Translations under genes and position numbers: made by a program
Source: Streptomyces violens
GTDB lineage: Bacteria; Actinomycetota; Actinomycetes; Streptomycetales; Streptomycetaceae
NCBI RefSeq assembly: GCF_000717745.1
Contig: NZ_JOBH01000001.1
Location: 1 to 64,000, forward strand
Reading direction: 5' to 3'
DNA length: 64,000 nucleotides
Notes under the pieces: model-generated
Database searches by the model: none
Seen by the model: the letters and a program-made list of their open reading frames with translations, nothing else
Told to the model about the DNA's origin: nothing
In this document: in pieces, positions 9,301 through 16,943 of the stretch
Layout: every line of letters begins with the position of its first letter
Numbering within the stretch: position 1 is the first letter of the stretch

Positions 9301-11067
9301 GCCGCCGGCCTGCCGCTCGTGCCGGGCGTGCCGGTCGTTGCGCGGCTCCGCGATCACGATGCCCTTGCACTCGCCGGGCAGGAAGCGCTCCTCGGCGTCC
9401 AGGCAGATCGCGTACATCGATACGGCCGGGCCTTCCTGCAGCAGCCGTACGACGCCGGGCATCGAGCGCAGCCGGCGCGAGCCGTCCCAGACGACGACGA
9501 TGTCGGGGTCGGCGAAGCCCGCCTGACCGCGGTTCTCCTGGGCGGCCTTCTGCCGGGCCTCGAGGATCTGGGTGAGTTCACCGATCCGGGCGCCGACGGT
9601 CTCGGCGTCGTTACCGATGAGGACGTTGGCGTCCTGCGCCGTCGGACGGGCGTGCGGCAGCCAGCGGACCCAGTCCCAGCTTGCCTGCGCGTGCGCCTCG
9701 GTGAGCACGTAGAACTGCACGTCCAGCGGGCTGTGCAGGGCGGCCGCCTGCGTGACCGCCCAGCGCGCCAGGCTGCGGGCGGTGTCGTCGGGGCCCGCGA
9801 AGCCGATCACGCCGAGCTGGCCCAGGTGCAGGGTGACGGGGGTGTCGGCGATGTCCCAGGTGACCTGGCGGCGGTGGTCGTCCTGCTCGGGGTCGTCGAG
9901 GACGACGGCGGAGGGCAGCCGGCCGGTGCCCACCCGCAGCAGCAGGTGGTCGGCGTCGCTGCGGCGGCGCTCCCACAGACGGGTGCGGGGGCCGGTGGCG
10001 TTGGCCCAGATGGTGCCGGGGTCCGGGTGGTCGAGCTGGCGGTCGCCGCGCTCCAGGACCAGCGCTTCCTGTGCGTCGCGCTCGATCCGGGCCTTGTGCT
10101 CCTGGTACTCCTCGACCTGCTTGGCGTGGGACTTGCGGCCGTGCTTCTTGTCCCAGAAGTAGTTGGCGAGCATGATCACGGGGCTGAAGACCGCGATCAG
10201 CAGGTACGTCATGCGGCCCATCACCAACGCCATGGTGACGGCCATGGCGAGCGGGGACAGGGCCATCAGCCAGGGCAGCGGCCGGGCCTCGTACTCCTTC
10301 GGAGGCGAGGGCAGGCGGAATCTGGTGGTGCGCTCCGGGGGGCGCAGCCGCGGCGGGCGGTTGTAGTCGTGCGCGGAGCCGTCGTCGGACCACTTCAGGG
10401 CCGCGTCCGGGGGTGTGTAATGCGCCACGTCGAGCAGGGTGTTGCCGATGGCGAGCTGGGAGCCGACGTGCAGCTGCTGGCCTTCGAAGGGCTTGCCGTC
10501 GACGCGCACCTCGTCGGGCTTGGACTCCTCGCCGCCGGGTGCCGCGCCCGGCCGGCCGGGCTGCCCGCCCGGCTGCTGTCCCGGCGCCTCGGCGTTCTGT
10601 CTGTTGCCGTGCACGGTCAGCCGAAGGTCGTCCGCGGAGACCACGTAGAGCGTCAGCGCGCGCTGCGGCAATTCCGGGTCGTTGACGAACACTTGGCAGT
10701 TCGGGCTGGAACCTATGTCGTACCGGCCGATGCCGAGCCGGTACACGGCGCCGGCGTCGGGCCCGCCGGCCACCCGGAGTTCGATGACGCCGGGCTGCTC
10801 ACCGGGCAGCGTGCCGGAGGGGTCGTCCAGGCTCACCACCGCGCCGTCGCGCAGCGGGGAGGTCGTGACGGTGTGGGCGGGGTCCACGTGGTGGTTGTCG
10901 ACGTAGAGCACGGGACCCGCCTGCCCTGCGTACGAGCCGACGCCGCCCCGCACCCGGGCCGCCAACTCCCGGGCCACGGCGTCGATACGGGTCTCCGGGT
11001 CGGCATCGAGGACGAGGTCTTTGCTGGCGTTCGCATAGGGGTCGACGACAGTCAGCTTCAAACGCAC
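6331..11067 (-). CDS. EssC/EccC-like T7SS motor, FHA-like N-terminus and three FtsK/SpoIIIE ATPase domains
   Basis: A 1578-residue membrane ATPase that should energise export of WXG100-type substrates. Residues about 1-180 contain FHA-like beta-rich modules (GRYDIGSSPNCQVFVND near 116). Two adjacent membrane spans lie near 261-306, followed by a linker domain and three FtsK-like domains. Domain 1 (about 740-990) has a canonical Walker A, GTTGSGKS near 769, and Walker B RLLLVIDE. Domain 2 (Walker A-like GAPRSGRS near 1100) and domain 3 (GPAKSGRS near 1396) carry Arg instead of the Walker Lys. The tandem FHA-TM-TM-ATPase order resembles firmicute EssC more than split mycobacterial EccC. Start is GTG at 11067 with a strong GAGGAG upstream. 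No EccB, EccD, EccE or mycosin gene is in this window. Confidence 0.88.
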   Translation of the reverse strand: MRLKLTVVDPYANASKDLVLDADPETRIDAVARELAARVRGGVGSYAGQAGPVLYVDNHHVDPAHTVTTSPLRDGAVVSLDDPSGTLPGEQPGVIELRVAGGPDAGAVYRLGIGRYDIGSSPNCQVFVNDPELPQRALTLYVVSADDLRLTVHGNRQNAEAPGQQPGGQPGRPGAAPGGEESKPDEVRVDGKPFEGQQLHVGSQLAIGNTLLDVAHYTPPDAALKWSDDGSAHDYNRPPRLRPPERTTRFRLPSPPKEYEARPLPWLMALSPLAMAVTMALVMGRMTYLLIAVFSPVIMLANYFWDKKHGRKSHAKQVEEYQEHKARIERDAQEALVLERGDRQLDHPDPGTIWANATGPRTRLWERRRSDADHLLLRVGTGRLPSAVVLDDPEQDDHRRQVTWDIADTPVTLHLGQLGVIGFAGPDDTARSLARWAVTQAAALHSPLDVQFYVLTEAHAQASWDWVRWLPHARPTAQDANVLIGNDAETVGARIGELTQILEARQKAAQENRGQAGFADPDIVVVWDGSRRLRSMPGVVRLLQEGPAVSMYAICLDAEERFLPGECKGIVIAEPRNDRHARHERQAGGGASDAFQVLQRAHEEEQRKKAAAEGGKRRKGKRKKSAAPANPALTNTAAVMLSLDNQSGAPAPAAPAVVEQYDPNVLRLRVQQEGAAKILGVRPDFVSPAWCSRVARALAPLRDISGEATDSALPDSSRLLDVIGMEPPTAGAVVARWQSGGQSTLAMVGESYDGPFGIDIRKDGPHGLIAGTTGSGKSELLQTIVAALAVANTPENMTFVLVDYKGGSAFKDCVNLPHTVGMVTDLDAHLVERALESLGAELHRREHMLAQVGAKDIEDYQDLVRRNPGMAPLPRLLLVIDEFASMVRDLPDFVTGLVNIAQRGRSLGIHLMLATQRPSGVVSPEIRANTNLRIALRVTDGGESTDVIDSPEAGNISKNNPGRAYVRTGAASLIPFQSGRVGGRRPGTVDPMAIAPWTGELDWADLGRAALAKPAAAKSEEEEITDLKVLVDAIREANAHLQIPQQHSPWLPALAETLLPEDLPPAQGMGALPPAPYGIEDLPSSQSRRAVAVDFATFGHLLIAGAPRSGRSQALRTIAGSLARSLSCADVHLYGIDCGNGALNALTKLPHCGAVVGRNQSERAVRLVRRLSAEASKRQELLAEYGFADIGEQRAGAPEDRRLPHIVLLLDRWEGWMSSLGELEHGELTDELLTLMREGASVGIHLVITGDRQLLTGRIASLTEDKLGLRLADRTDFSMLGINSRKVPDEIPPGRAFRNEMGTEIQFALLSEDATGQGQNAALAAIGEGATRRDAAVPRALRPFRVDSLPSRITFDQAWQHIDPAASASRLWGLVGVGGDDLMAFGPDLAQGTPAFVIAGPAKSGRSTVLMNLARTFVGRGARLVVCAPRTSPLRELKGLQGVVAVFTGSDIEEDELQEAVATASPEHPIVILIDDGELLEDCDAEDEFKRLISTGSDRGIGIVIAGDEDDVCSGFSGWQVDLKKSKRGLLLSPQDTSSGELIGVRLSRSTVGGPVTPGKGLLHLGNGEAFTVTVPVG

Positions 11068-11317
11068 TTAGCTCCTCCTCGAAATGCCTTCTAGGACAGA
11101 GACAATATCGTCCCGGAAGCTCCGTCGCGTACCTGCGGCATACCTCAACAATGTCCCGATTTTAGGGGAGTTAATGGACGCCGTGACTGCGCTTACGTGC
11201 GCCTGTGACGGTGAGCGACTAAGGTGCCCAACGGCGCGTGCCTCGTAACCGGTTCGCGCCATGCGTATGCCGGGAGGGGGACCTCGCGGTCGTCAAACGG
11301 AGGGAATGGGGAGCGTC

Positions 11318-11605
11318 ATGGCTAAAGACCTTGATGTCACATATGAGGACATGCGGGCCGCCGCGAAGAAGATGAACCGCGAGAAGGAGCGCATCGAGGA
11401 GAAGCTCCAGGACCTGAAGTCCTACATCGACGGTCTCCTCGAGAACGGCTTCGTCACCCGGTCGGCCTCGAAGAAGTTCGGCCAGGACTTCGAGGAGTTC
11501 AAGCAGGGTATGTCGAAGACCAACGAGGGTCTCGACGGCCTGGCTCAGTACCTCGAGAAGGCGGCGGACTCCTTCGAGAACCTCGACAGCGAGCTCGGCA
11601 AGTAA
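11318..11605 (+). CDS. WXG100-family (EsxA-like) secreted protein
   Basis: A 95-residue helical-hairpin protein beginning MAKDLDVTYEDMR. The central turn, where WxG sits in most family members, reads NGFVTRSAS, a form I associate with streptomycete EsxA-like proteins. The length is typical of ESAT-6/WXG100. I chose ATG 11318, preceded by GGGGAG; the open frame extends to 11261 but the added residues are Gly/Pro/Arg-rich. It is divergent from the motor gene, sharing a 250-bp promoter region, and is followed directly by a strong terminator, so it is probably monocistronic and highly expressed. Likely exported by the adjacent motor. Confidence 0.88.
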   Translation: MAKDLDVTYEDMRAAAKKMNREKERIEEKLQDLKSYIDGLLENGFVTRSASKKFGQDFEEFKQGMSKTNEGLDGLAQYLEKAADSFENLDSELGK

Positions 11606-11647
11606 GTCGGCGACTGCCGCGGCTGAGCCTGTCAGCGCACAGCGCTC

Positions 11648-11698
11648 GGGGGAGGGTGGTGTCGGCCCGGATTGGCCGACACCACCCTCCCCCTTTTT
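11648..11698 (+). terminator. intrinsic terminator of the WXG100 gene
   Basis: A perfect 20-bp inverted repeat (11648-11667 with 11674-11693) around a 6-base loop, followed by five T at 11694-11698. It lies 43 bases after the stop of the WXG100-like gene. Stem length and T tract make this the clearest factor-independent terminator in the window. Confidence 0.9.
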
Positions 11699-11904
11699 CG
11701 CTCGGTGCGGCATGGTGCAAGGGAAGCAATGAGCGGTCGGACCGCCGCCTCGGGCCCTCCCCCGGAATTCCTCCATTTCCCTTACATCCCGCACGGCGCA
11801 TTCACAGATTATTCACATGCGCCAGGCGTCGGCAGCCGCTGGGCACGGCGGGCAAGTGAATACGCGGGCCGAGCCCAAGCCGGAAAACCGACGGCGAAGC
11901 CGTC

Positions 11905-12320
11905 AGGGGCGGACGAGTCGGCCTCTACGCCGGGTTCTGTCTCCCGGGGCCCTTGCGGGCCGCGGGGAGGCGGCCATCCATCTAGGACTGCCGTTGCCGG
12001 CAGCCTCCAGCGGTCTACCCGCGGACTCGGGCGGGCAGCCCTCGATCATCCGCGCAGGGCCGTCAGCCGACGGCCCCTCTTGACCTTGCTCCAGGTGGGG
12101 TTTACCTAGCCCTCCGAGTCACCTCGGAGGCTGGTGGTCTCTTACACCACCGTTTCACCCTTACCGGCGCCTTGCGGCACCGGCGGTCTGCTTTCTGTGG
12201 CACTGTCCCGCGGGTCACCCCGGGTGGGCGTTACCCACCACCCTGCCCTGTGGAGCCCGGACGTTCCTCGGGGAGGTCCGAAGACCCCCACGCGACCGCC
12301 CGGCCGGCTCGTCCGCCGTG
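11905..12320 (-). ncRNA. rnpB: RNase P RNA (class A)
   Basis: The catalytic RNA of RNase P, which matures tRNA 5' ends. Read leftward it shows the family's hallmark core GTCCGGGCTCCACAGGGC near its 5' end and CAGAACCCGGCGTA near the 3' end. The terminal P1 helix is visible: GGCGGACGAG at the 5' side (12317-12308) pairs with CTCGTCCGCC at the 3' side (11917-11908), giving about 410 nt, as expected for actinobacterial class A RNA. The exact ends are estimated from P1. It is divergent from the MerR gene at 12395. Confidence 0.95.
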
Positions 12321-12356
12321 CCGACCATGGTACCCGCACGCCGCGGCGGCTCGTCC

Positions 12357-12387
12357 TTGACCTTGTCGTAGCGTCAACGTTTCTACT
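12357..12387 (+). promoter_or_regulatory. MerR-type promoter with 19-bp spacer and operator dyad
   Basis: TTGACC at 12357-12362 and TCTACT at 12382-12387 are 19 bp apart, the overlong spacer typical of MerR-controlled promoters. A TTGAC/GTCAA dyad lies within the spacer region. The predicted transcription start is at or next to the ATG at 12395, so the mRNA would be leaderless. This suggests autoregulation by the MerR protein; not tested. Confidence 0.6.
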
Positions 12388-12394
12388 GGTCGGC

Positions 12395-13216
12395 ATGAGG
12401 ATCGGAGAGCTCGCCACGCTGGCCGGGGTCACCCCCCGGACCGTGCGCCACTACCACCACCTCGGGCTGCTGCCCGAGCCGGAGCGCCGCGCCAACGGCT
12501 ACCGGGAGTACGCGCTGCGCGACGCCGTGCTGCTGACCCGGGTGCGGCGCCTCACCGAACTGGGGCTCGGCCTGGACGAGGTACGGGACGTACTGGCCGA
12601 GGACGCCGGGCGGGACCTGGAGGAGGTACTCGCCGAGCTCGACGCGGATCTGGCGCGGCAGGAGGCGGAGCTGCGCGAGCGGCGGGCGCGGCTGCGGACG
12701 CTGCTGGACCGCGCGAAGGTGCACGGCGGACTGCCCGCAGAGGGCCCGGTGTCCGAGGAACTGGCGGACCTCTTCACGAGGATGGCCCGCGCCTCCGCCA
12801 CCCGCCCGGGTCCGGAGCCCACGATGGCCGCCAGGGAGCGGGAGCTGATGACGCTGTTCGAGGGGGTGGGCGCGGCGACGGGGCAGGTGACGCAGTTGCT
12901 CGGCACGGCGTTCGACGAGCCCGGGGCGATGGACCGCGCGTACGAGGTGTACGCGCTGCTCGACGAGCTGGCGGAGGCCGAGGTGGACGACCCGAGAGTG
13001 GCCCAGGCCGCACAGCAGATCTGCGACTGCCTGCCGGACGAGGTCAGCGCCGAGCTGGCCGCCGGCGCGCACGAGGCGCTGGCCGAGGAGGATGCCAGAC
13101 CCGGGGACCCGGCGGGGGCGCAGGCCCTGCTCGACGCCTTCTACGCGTCCTTCGCGCCCGCCCAGGCCGCGGCCTTCCGGCAGGCGATCCGCCTCTTCGT
13201 GGAGCGTGCGGGATGA
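12395..13216 (+). CDS. MerR family transcriptional regulator
   Basis: A 273-residue regulator. Residues 1-70 form the winged helix-turn-helix (MRIGELATLAGVTPRTVRHYHHLGLL, wing GYREY), followed by a coiled-coil dimerisation helix (about 80-115, rich in EAELRERRARLR) and a C-terminal helical domain with no recognised ligand motif. There is no Cys cluster for metals or SoxR-type iron-sulfur binding. The start at 12395 fits the MerR-type promoter just upstream; the open frame extends to 12134 but that part lies over rnpB. It overlaps the next gene by ATGA, so the membrane protein is its likely partner or target. Confidence 0.88.
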   Translation: MRIGELATLAGVTPRTVRHYHHLGLLPEPERRANGYREYALRDAVLLTRVRRLTELGLGLDEVRDVLAEDAGRDLEEVLAELDADLARQEAELRERRARLRTLLDRAKVHGGLPAEGPVSEELADLFTRMARASATRPGPEPTMAARERELMTLFEGVGAATGQVTQLLGTAFDEPGAMDRAYEVYALLDELAEAEVDDPRVAQAAQQICDCLPDEVSAELAAGAHEALAEEDARPGDPAGAQALLDAFYASFAPAQAAAFRQAIRLFVERAG

Positions 13217-13878
13217 GCCGGTGGCGGGCGCTGCGCCTGCTGCTCGCGCACGAGGGGCGGTGGCTGGCGAGCCTGGGGATGTGGGTGGTGCGTCGGCAGG
13301 ACGGCGTGGGTACGAGGGCGCCCGGTGTGCGCGCCTTCAGGTACGCACGGGCGCAGGCCCCTCTGATGCTCGGCTTCGCCTTCGTGTGCCTCGTCGAGAC
13401 CATCGGCGCTTCCTTCCTGCTCGCCGACTATCCCGCCCTCCACTGGATCGTGCTGGTGCTGGACGTCTACACGGTGCTGATGGCCGTCGGGATGCACACC
13501 GCCGCGGTCACCCGGCCGCATCTGCTGGGCCCCGAGGGGCTGCGCATACGTCACGGCGCCCGGCTCGACGCCACGGTCCCCGTGGAGCTGATCGCCACCG
13601 TGCGGCGCGACCTCCGCTTCCCGACGGGCAAGCCGCCCGCTGGCGTCCTGGAGTCGGCCGTCGCCGGACAGACCTCCGTGACGCTGGAACTGTCCGCGCC
13701 GGTCACGGTCGTACGGCGGTTCCTGGGAAGGCCCGAGGAGGTGCGCACGGTCCGCTTCCACGCGGACGACTCGCGGGCGGCGGTGACGGCACTGCGGGAG
13801 GCGGTCGAGGCCGCGCGGGAAGCGGTCGAGGCCACGCGGGAGGCGGGCGCAGCCGAACCGGAGCCGGCCGCCCCGTGA
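13213..13878 (+). CDS. membrane protein co-transcribed with MerR regulator
   Basis: A 221-residue protein with two membrane spans at about residues 50-70 and 76-95, a PH-like beta-rich domain after them and an Ala/Glu-rich helical tail made of repeated EAxEAAREAVEATREA units. It starts with ATG overlapping the MerR stop. I do not recognise a named family. The coupling suggests regulated expression with the MerR gene. Its stop is 12 bp from the convergent ribonuclease gene. Confidence 0.7.
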   Translation: MSRWRALRLLLAHEGRWLASLGMWVVRRQDGVGTRAPGVRAFRYARAQAPLMLGFAFVCLVETIGASFLLADYPALHWIVLVLDVYTVLMAVGMHTAAVTRPHLLGPEGLRIRHGARLDATVPVELIATVRRDLRFPTGKPPAGVLESAVAGQTSVTLELSAPVTVVRRFLGRPEEVRTVRFHADDSRAAVTALREAVEAAREAVEATREAGAAEPEPAAP

Positions 13879-13890
13879 GGTGCCGGGCGC

Positions 13891-15342
13891 TCAGGCCGGT
13901 ACGAAGCGGACCGCCTCGCGCCCCGGGTAGGCAGCCGTGAGGCGGACCCGTAGTGGGTGGCCGAGGGGCAGCGGTGGGGCCTCGGGGGTGGCGTCCACGC
14001 GGCCGATGACGGCCGGGGCGCAGAGGTGGACGGTGCCCTGGCGGGGCCGCTCCTCATGGACGTCGACGACGTAGCCGTCGAAGAGCTCGCCGATCCGGTC
14101 GTGCAGGACGGCCGCCTCGACCAGGTCGACGCACTCCCGCTCGACCCGGTTGGCGCGCCGCCCGCCCGCCGCCATCTCGTCCGGCAGCGCGGACAGCGCC
14201 GCCCGCACCCACTCCGGTACCGGCTGCCCCGCCGCCGCTGCCAGGCACAGCTCGCCTACGTAGCGGTCCACCAGGCGCCGCAGCGGCGCGGTGGCGTGCG
14301 CGTACGGCGCGGCGACCGCGGAGTGCAGGGCGTGTGCGGAGTCGGGCGGGGTGCCGTCGAAGACCGTGTAGCCCGCGCCGCGGAGCAGGGCGGTGCACTC
14401 CTGGAGGAACGCGGCGTGCGTGCTCCGGTGCGGGTCGAGGCCGCGGATCAGCTCCGCGTACGAGGTGTGGTGCGGCCAGTCGACGCCCAGCGCGCGGGCG
14501 GTACGGCGCAGTCGGCCGACCGCGCCGTCCGGTGCGGCGGGGAGGGTGCGCAGGATGCCGGTGCCGGAGCCGAGCATCAGGTCGGCCGCCGCCATGCCGG
14601 TGAGCAGTGAGAGCTGTGCGTTCCAGCCGTCGGCGGGCAGCGGGGCACGGTAGGCGAGGTGGTACCGGCCGTCGCGCAGCACGATCTCCTGTTCGGGGAC
14701 GTTCAGCGAGATGCCGCCGCGGGCCCGTTCGCGCTCCTCGCGGAGCTGTCCGATGTCGCGGAGGAGGGAGAGCGGCTCCTCGGCGGTGCCGCTCTCAATA
14801 GCGCGCTGCACGCCTTCGTAGTCGAGCCGGGCCCGGGAGCGGACGACGGCGCGGCGGACGTCGGTGGCGACCAGCGCCCCGTACTCGTCGAGGTCCAGCC
14901 GCCAGAGGACGGCGGGCCGGTCCTGGTCCGGAAGCAGGCTGGCGGCGCCCTCGCTGAGGACGGGCGGGTGCAGGGGGACGCGCCCGTCGGGGAAGTACAG
15001 GGTCTGCACGCGGCGGTGCGCCTCGTTGTCCAGCGCGCTCCCCGGGGTGACGAACGCGCCCACGTCGGCGATGGCGTAGTACACGCGGAAGCCCCCGGGC
15101 GCGCGGCGCGCAAGGTACATCGCCTGGTCGAGGTCGGTGGAACCGGGCGGGTGGATCGTGAAGAGCGGCAGGTCGGTGGCGTCCTCGGCCGGCATACGGG
15201 GGCCGCGCGCCACGCGCGCCGCCTCCTCGCGCACCCCGGCCGGAAAGTCGGCCGGGACGTCCAGCCGCGTCCGCAGCTCCTGCAGCGCACCGCACAGCAG
15301 GGCCTCGTCCTTGTCGGTCACTCGCATCGGGCGACGGGGCAT
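13891..15342 (-). CDS. RNB-domain ribonuclease (RNase II/R family)
   Basis: A 483-residue single-domain member of the RNase II/R 3'-5' exoribonuclease family, without the cold-shock and S1 domains of full-length RNase R. The catalytic loop reads FTIHPPGSTDLDQAM (around residues 61-75). Compared with E. coli RNase II, the last two of its four active-site carboxylates read D and Q, and the first position is His. Actinobacterial members as I recall them read IDPPxSxDLDQA, so the His is the unusual residue. Downstream RNB features (YFPDGRVPLHPPVLSEGAASL, RARLDYEGVQ) are intact. Cytoplasmic RNA turnover is expected. Confidence 0.85.
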   Translation of the reverse strand: MPRRPMRVTDKDEALLCGALQELRTRLDVPADFPAGVREEAARVARGPRMPAEDATDLPLFTIHPPGSTDLDQAMYLARRAPGGFRVYYAIADVGAFVTPGSALDNEAHRRVQTLYFPDGRVPLHPPVLSEGAASLLPDQDRPAVLWRLDLDEYGALVATDVRRAVVRSRARLDYEGVQRAIESGTAEEPLSLLRDIGQLREERERARGGISLNVPEQEIVLRDGRYHLAYRAPLPADGWNAQLSLLTGMAAADLMLGSGTGILRTLPAAPDGAVGRLRRTARALGVDWPHHTSYAELIRGLDPHRSTHAAFLQECTALLRGAGYTVFDGTPPDSAHALHSAVAAPYAHATAPLRRLVDRYVGELCLAAAAGQPVPEWVRAALSALPDEMAAGGRRANRVERECVDLVEAAVLHDRIGELFDGYVVDVHEERPRQGTVHLCAPAVIGRVDATPEAPPLPLGHPLRVRLTAAYPGREAVRFVPA

Positions 15343-15426
15343 GGTTCGAGGTTAGGGCGGCGGGACGGTACCGGCCTGGTGGAGCGGGGCGGCGTGGCCC
15401 CCGCAGAAAGGAAGCCGGGCCGCCCG

Positions 15427-15897
15427 TCAGCCCTTGTACGCGGCCTCCAGGCGGGCGACGTCGATCTTCTTCATCCCCATCATGGCCTGCATGACCCGCT
15501 GCGCGCCCTCGGCGTCGGGGCCGCCCAGCAGTTCGGGGAGCGCCCGCGGCACGATCTGCCAGGACAGGCCGTACTTGTCCTTGAGCCAGCCGCACTGGCT
15601 CTCCTCGCCGCCCTCGGTCAGCCGGGCCCAGAGCTCGTCGACCTCCTCCTGCGTCGCGCAGTCGACCGAGAGCGAGACCGCTTCGGAGAAGGTGAAGGCC
15701 GGGCCGCCGTTCAGCGCGAGCAGTTCCTGCCCGGCGATCTCGAAGCGGATGACCATGACCGAGCCCTCGGGGCCCGGGCCGCTCGCTCCGTACCGCTGCA
15801 GGTCCAGGATGCTGCCGCTGTCGAAGACGGAGAGGTAGTGGTTCACCGCCTCCTCGGCCTGGTTGTCGAACCACAGACACGTCGTGATCTTCTGCAT
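15427..15897 (-). CDS. VOC superfamily PhnB-like protein
   Basis: A 156-residue protein beginning MQKITTCLWFDNQAEEAVNHYLS, the typical start of the glyoxalase/VOC subgroup annotated as PhnB or 3-demethylubiquinone methyltransferase-like. It has the motifs VMVIRFEIAGQELLALNGGP and YGLSWQIVPRALPELL and usual length. The reaction is not known for this subgroup and the methyltransferase name is historical. No operon partner is obvious; the ribonuclease gene lies 84 bp downstream on the same strand. Confidence 0.88.
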   Translation of the reverse strand: MQKITTCLWFDNQAEEAVNHYLSVFDSGSILDLQRYGASGPGPEGSVMVIRFEIAGQELLALNGGPAFTFSEAVSLSVDCATQEEVDELWARLTEGGEESQCGWLKDKYGLSWQIVPRALPELLGGPDAEGAQRVMQAMMGMKKIDVARLEAAYKG

Positions 15898-16046
15898 GGT
15901 GCGCTCTCCCGGTCTCAGGAACGGCGTCGCAGGAATGGCGTCGTGAGCCGACGCTACTCCCGGCGGGGCGGCCGGGCACGTACGCGCGGCGGATAGGGTT
16001 CACCGGGGCCGCACCCCCTACCGCTACGACCATTGAGGAGACCGCC

Positions 16047-16844
16047 GTGCTCGTTCTGCTGCCGCCGTCCGAAGGGAAGGCCGCAGGCCAGGCCGGGGAC
16101 CCGCTGGACGTGGCCGCGCTGTCGCTGCCGGGCCTCACGGCCGCGCGCGAGACCGTACTGACGGAGCTCGTCGAGCTGTGCGCGGCCGATGCGGGCAAGG
16201 CGCAGGAGGTACTCGGCCTGAGCGAGGGCCTGAAGGGCGAGGTCGCGAAGAACGCGGCGCTGCGGACGGCCGGTGCGCGCCCGGCCGGGGAGATCTACAC
16301 CGGCGTCCTGTACGACGCGCTGGACCTGGCCACGCTGGACACGAAGGCGCGCGCGCTCGCCGAGCGGTCGCTGCTCGTCTTCTCCGGGCTGTGGGGCGCG
16401 GTGGGCATCGCCGACCGGATCCCTTCGTACCGCTGCTCCATGGGCGTGAAGCTGCCGGCCCTGGGCGCGCTCGGCGCGTACTGGCGCGGGCCGATGGCGG
16501 AGACCATGCCGGAGGCGGCCGGGGAGGGGCTCGTACTGGACCTGCGCTCGGCCGCGTATGCCACTGCCTGGAAGCCGAAAGGCGAGGTCGCGGGGCGGAC
16601 CGCGACCGTGCGCGTGCTCCAGTCGAAGATCGTGAACGGCGTCGAGAAGCGGTCCGTCGTCAGCCACTTCAACAAGGCGACGAAGGGGCGGCTGGTCCGG
16701 GACCTGCTCTCGGCGGGGCTGGAACCGGCCGGTCCCGCGGAGCTCGTGGAGACGCTCGATGAGCTGGGTTACACGGTCGAGGCGCAGGCCCCGGCCAAGG
16801 CCGGCAAGCCGTGGGCCCTGGACGTGATCGTCACCGAACTCTGA
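16047..16844 (+). CDS. yaaA: YaaA family peroxide-stress protein
   Basis: A 265-residue cytoplasmic protein of the YaaA/DUF328 family, which in E. coli limits free iron during peroxide stress and binds DNA. The N-terminal family motif LLPPSEGKA and later LFSGLWGAVG, DRIPSYRCSM and VVSHFNKATKGRLVRDL are present; length is normal. It starts with GTG at 16047 after GGAG. Confidence 0.9.
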   Translation: MLVLLPPSEGKAAGQAGDPLDVAALSLPGLTAARETVLTELVELCAADAGKAQEVLGLSEGLKGEVAKNAALRTAGARPAGEIYTGVLYDALDLATLDTKARALAERSLLVFSGLWGAVGIADRIPSYRCSMGVKLPALGALGAYWRGPMAETMPEAAGEGLVLDLRSAAYATAWKPKGEVAGRTATVRVLQSKIVNGVEKRSVVSHFNKATKGRLVRDLLSAGLEPAGPAELVETLDELGYTVEAQAPAKAGKPWALDVIVTEL

Positions 16845-16897
16845 CCGTCCTCCGAAATACGGTCTCCGCATACCCATATTCGAGTTATTGCAGCATG

Positions 16898-16913
16898 CGC
16901 AACGCTCGTTGCG
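16898..16913. promoter_or_regulatory. palindromic operator-like site upstream of eda
   Basis: A 16-bp dyad CGCAACG-CT-CGTTGCG centred about 38 bp before the GTG of the aldolase gene. Position and symmetry suggest a repressor or Lrp/GntR-type operator; the binding protein is not identifiable from this window. Confidence 0.4.
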
Positions 16914-16943
16914 AAGAATGCGGCCGAGGCGCACTATGAACGC

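Noticed and set aside
6280..11094. A 1604-residue open frame on the + strand opposite the T7SS motor gene
   Set aside because: Antisense shadow of a long high-GC gene; its sequence is Val/Arg/Gly/Leu/Gln-biased with no domain, and the opposite strand has clear FtsK motifs.
11068..11262. A 64-residue minus-strand frame directly before the motor gene
   Set aside because: It occupies the divergent promoter region, has no RBS or family similarity, and the motor has its own strong RBS.
12134..12394. An N-terminal extension of the MerR protein
   Set aside because: The region is RNase P RNA on the other strand, and the MerR HTH begins precisely at 12395 after a MerR-type promoter.
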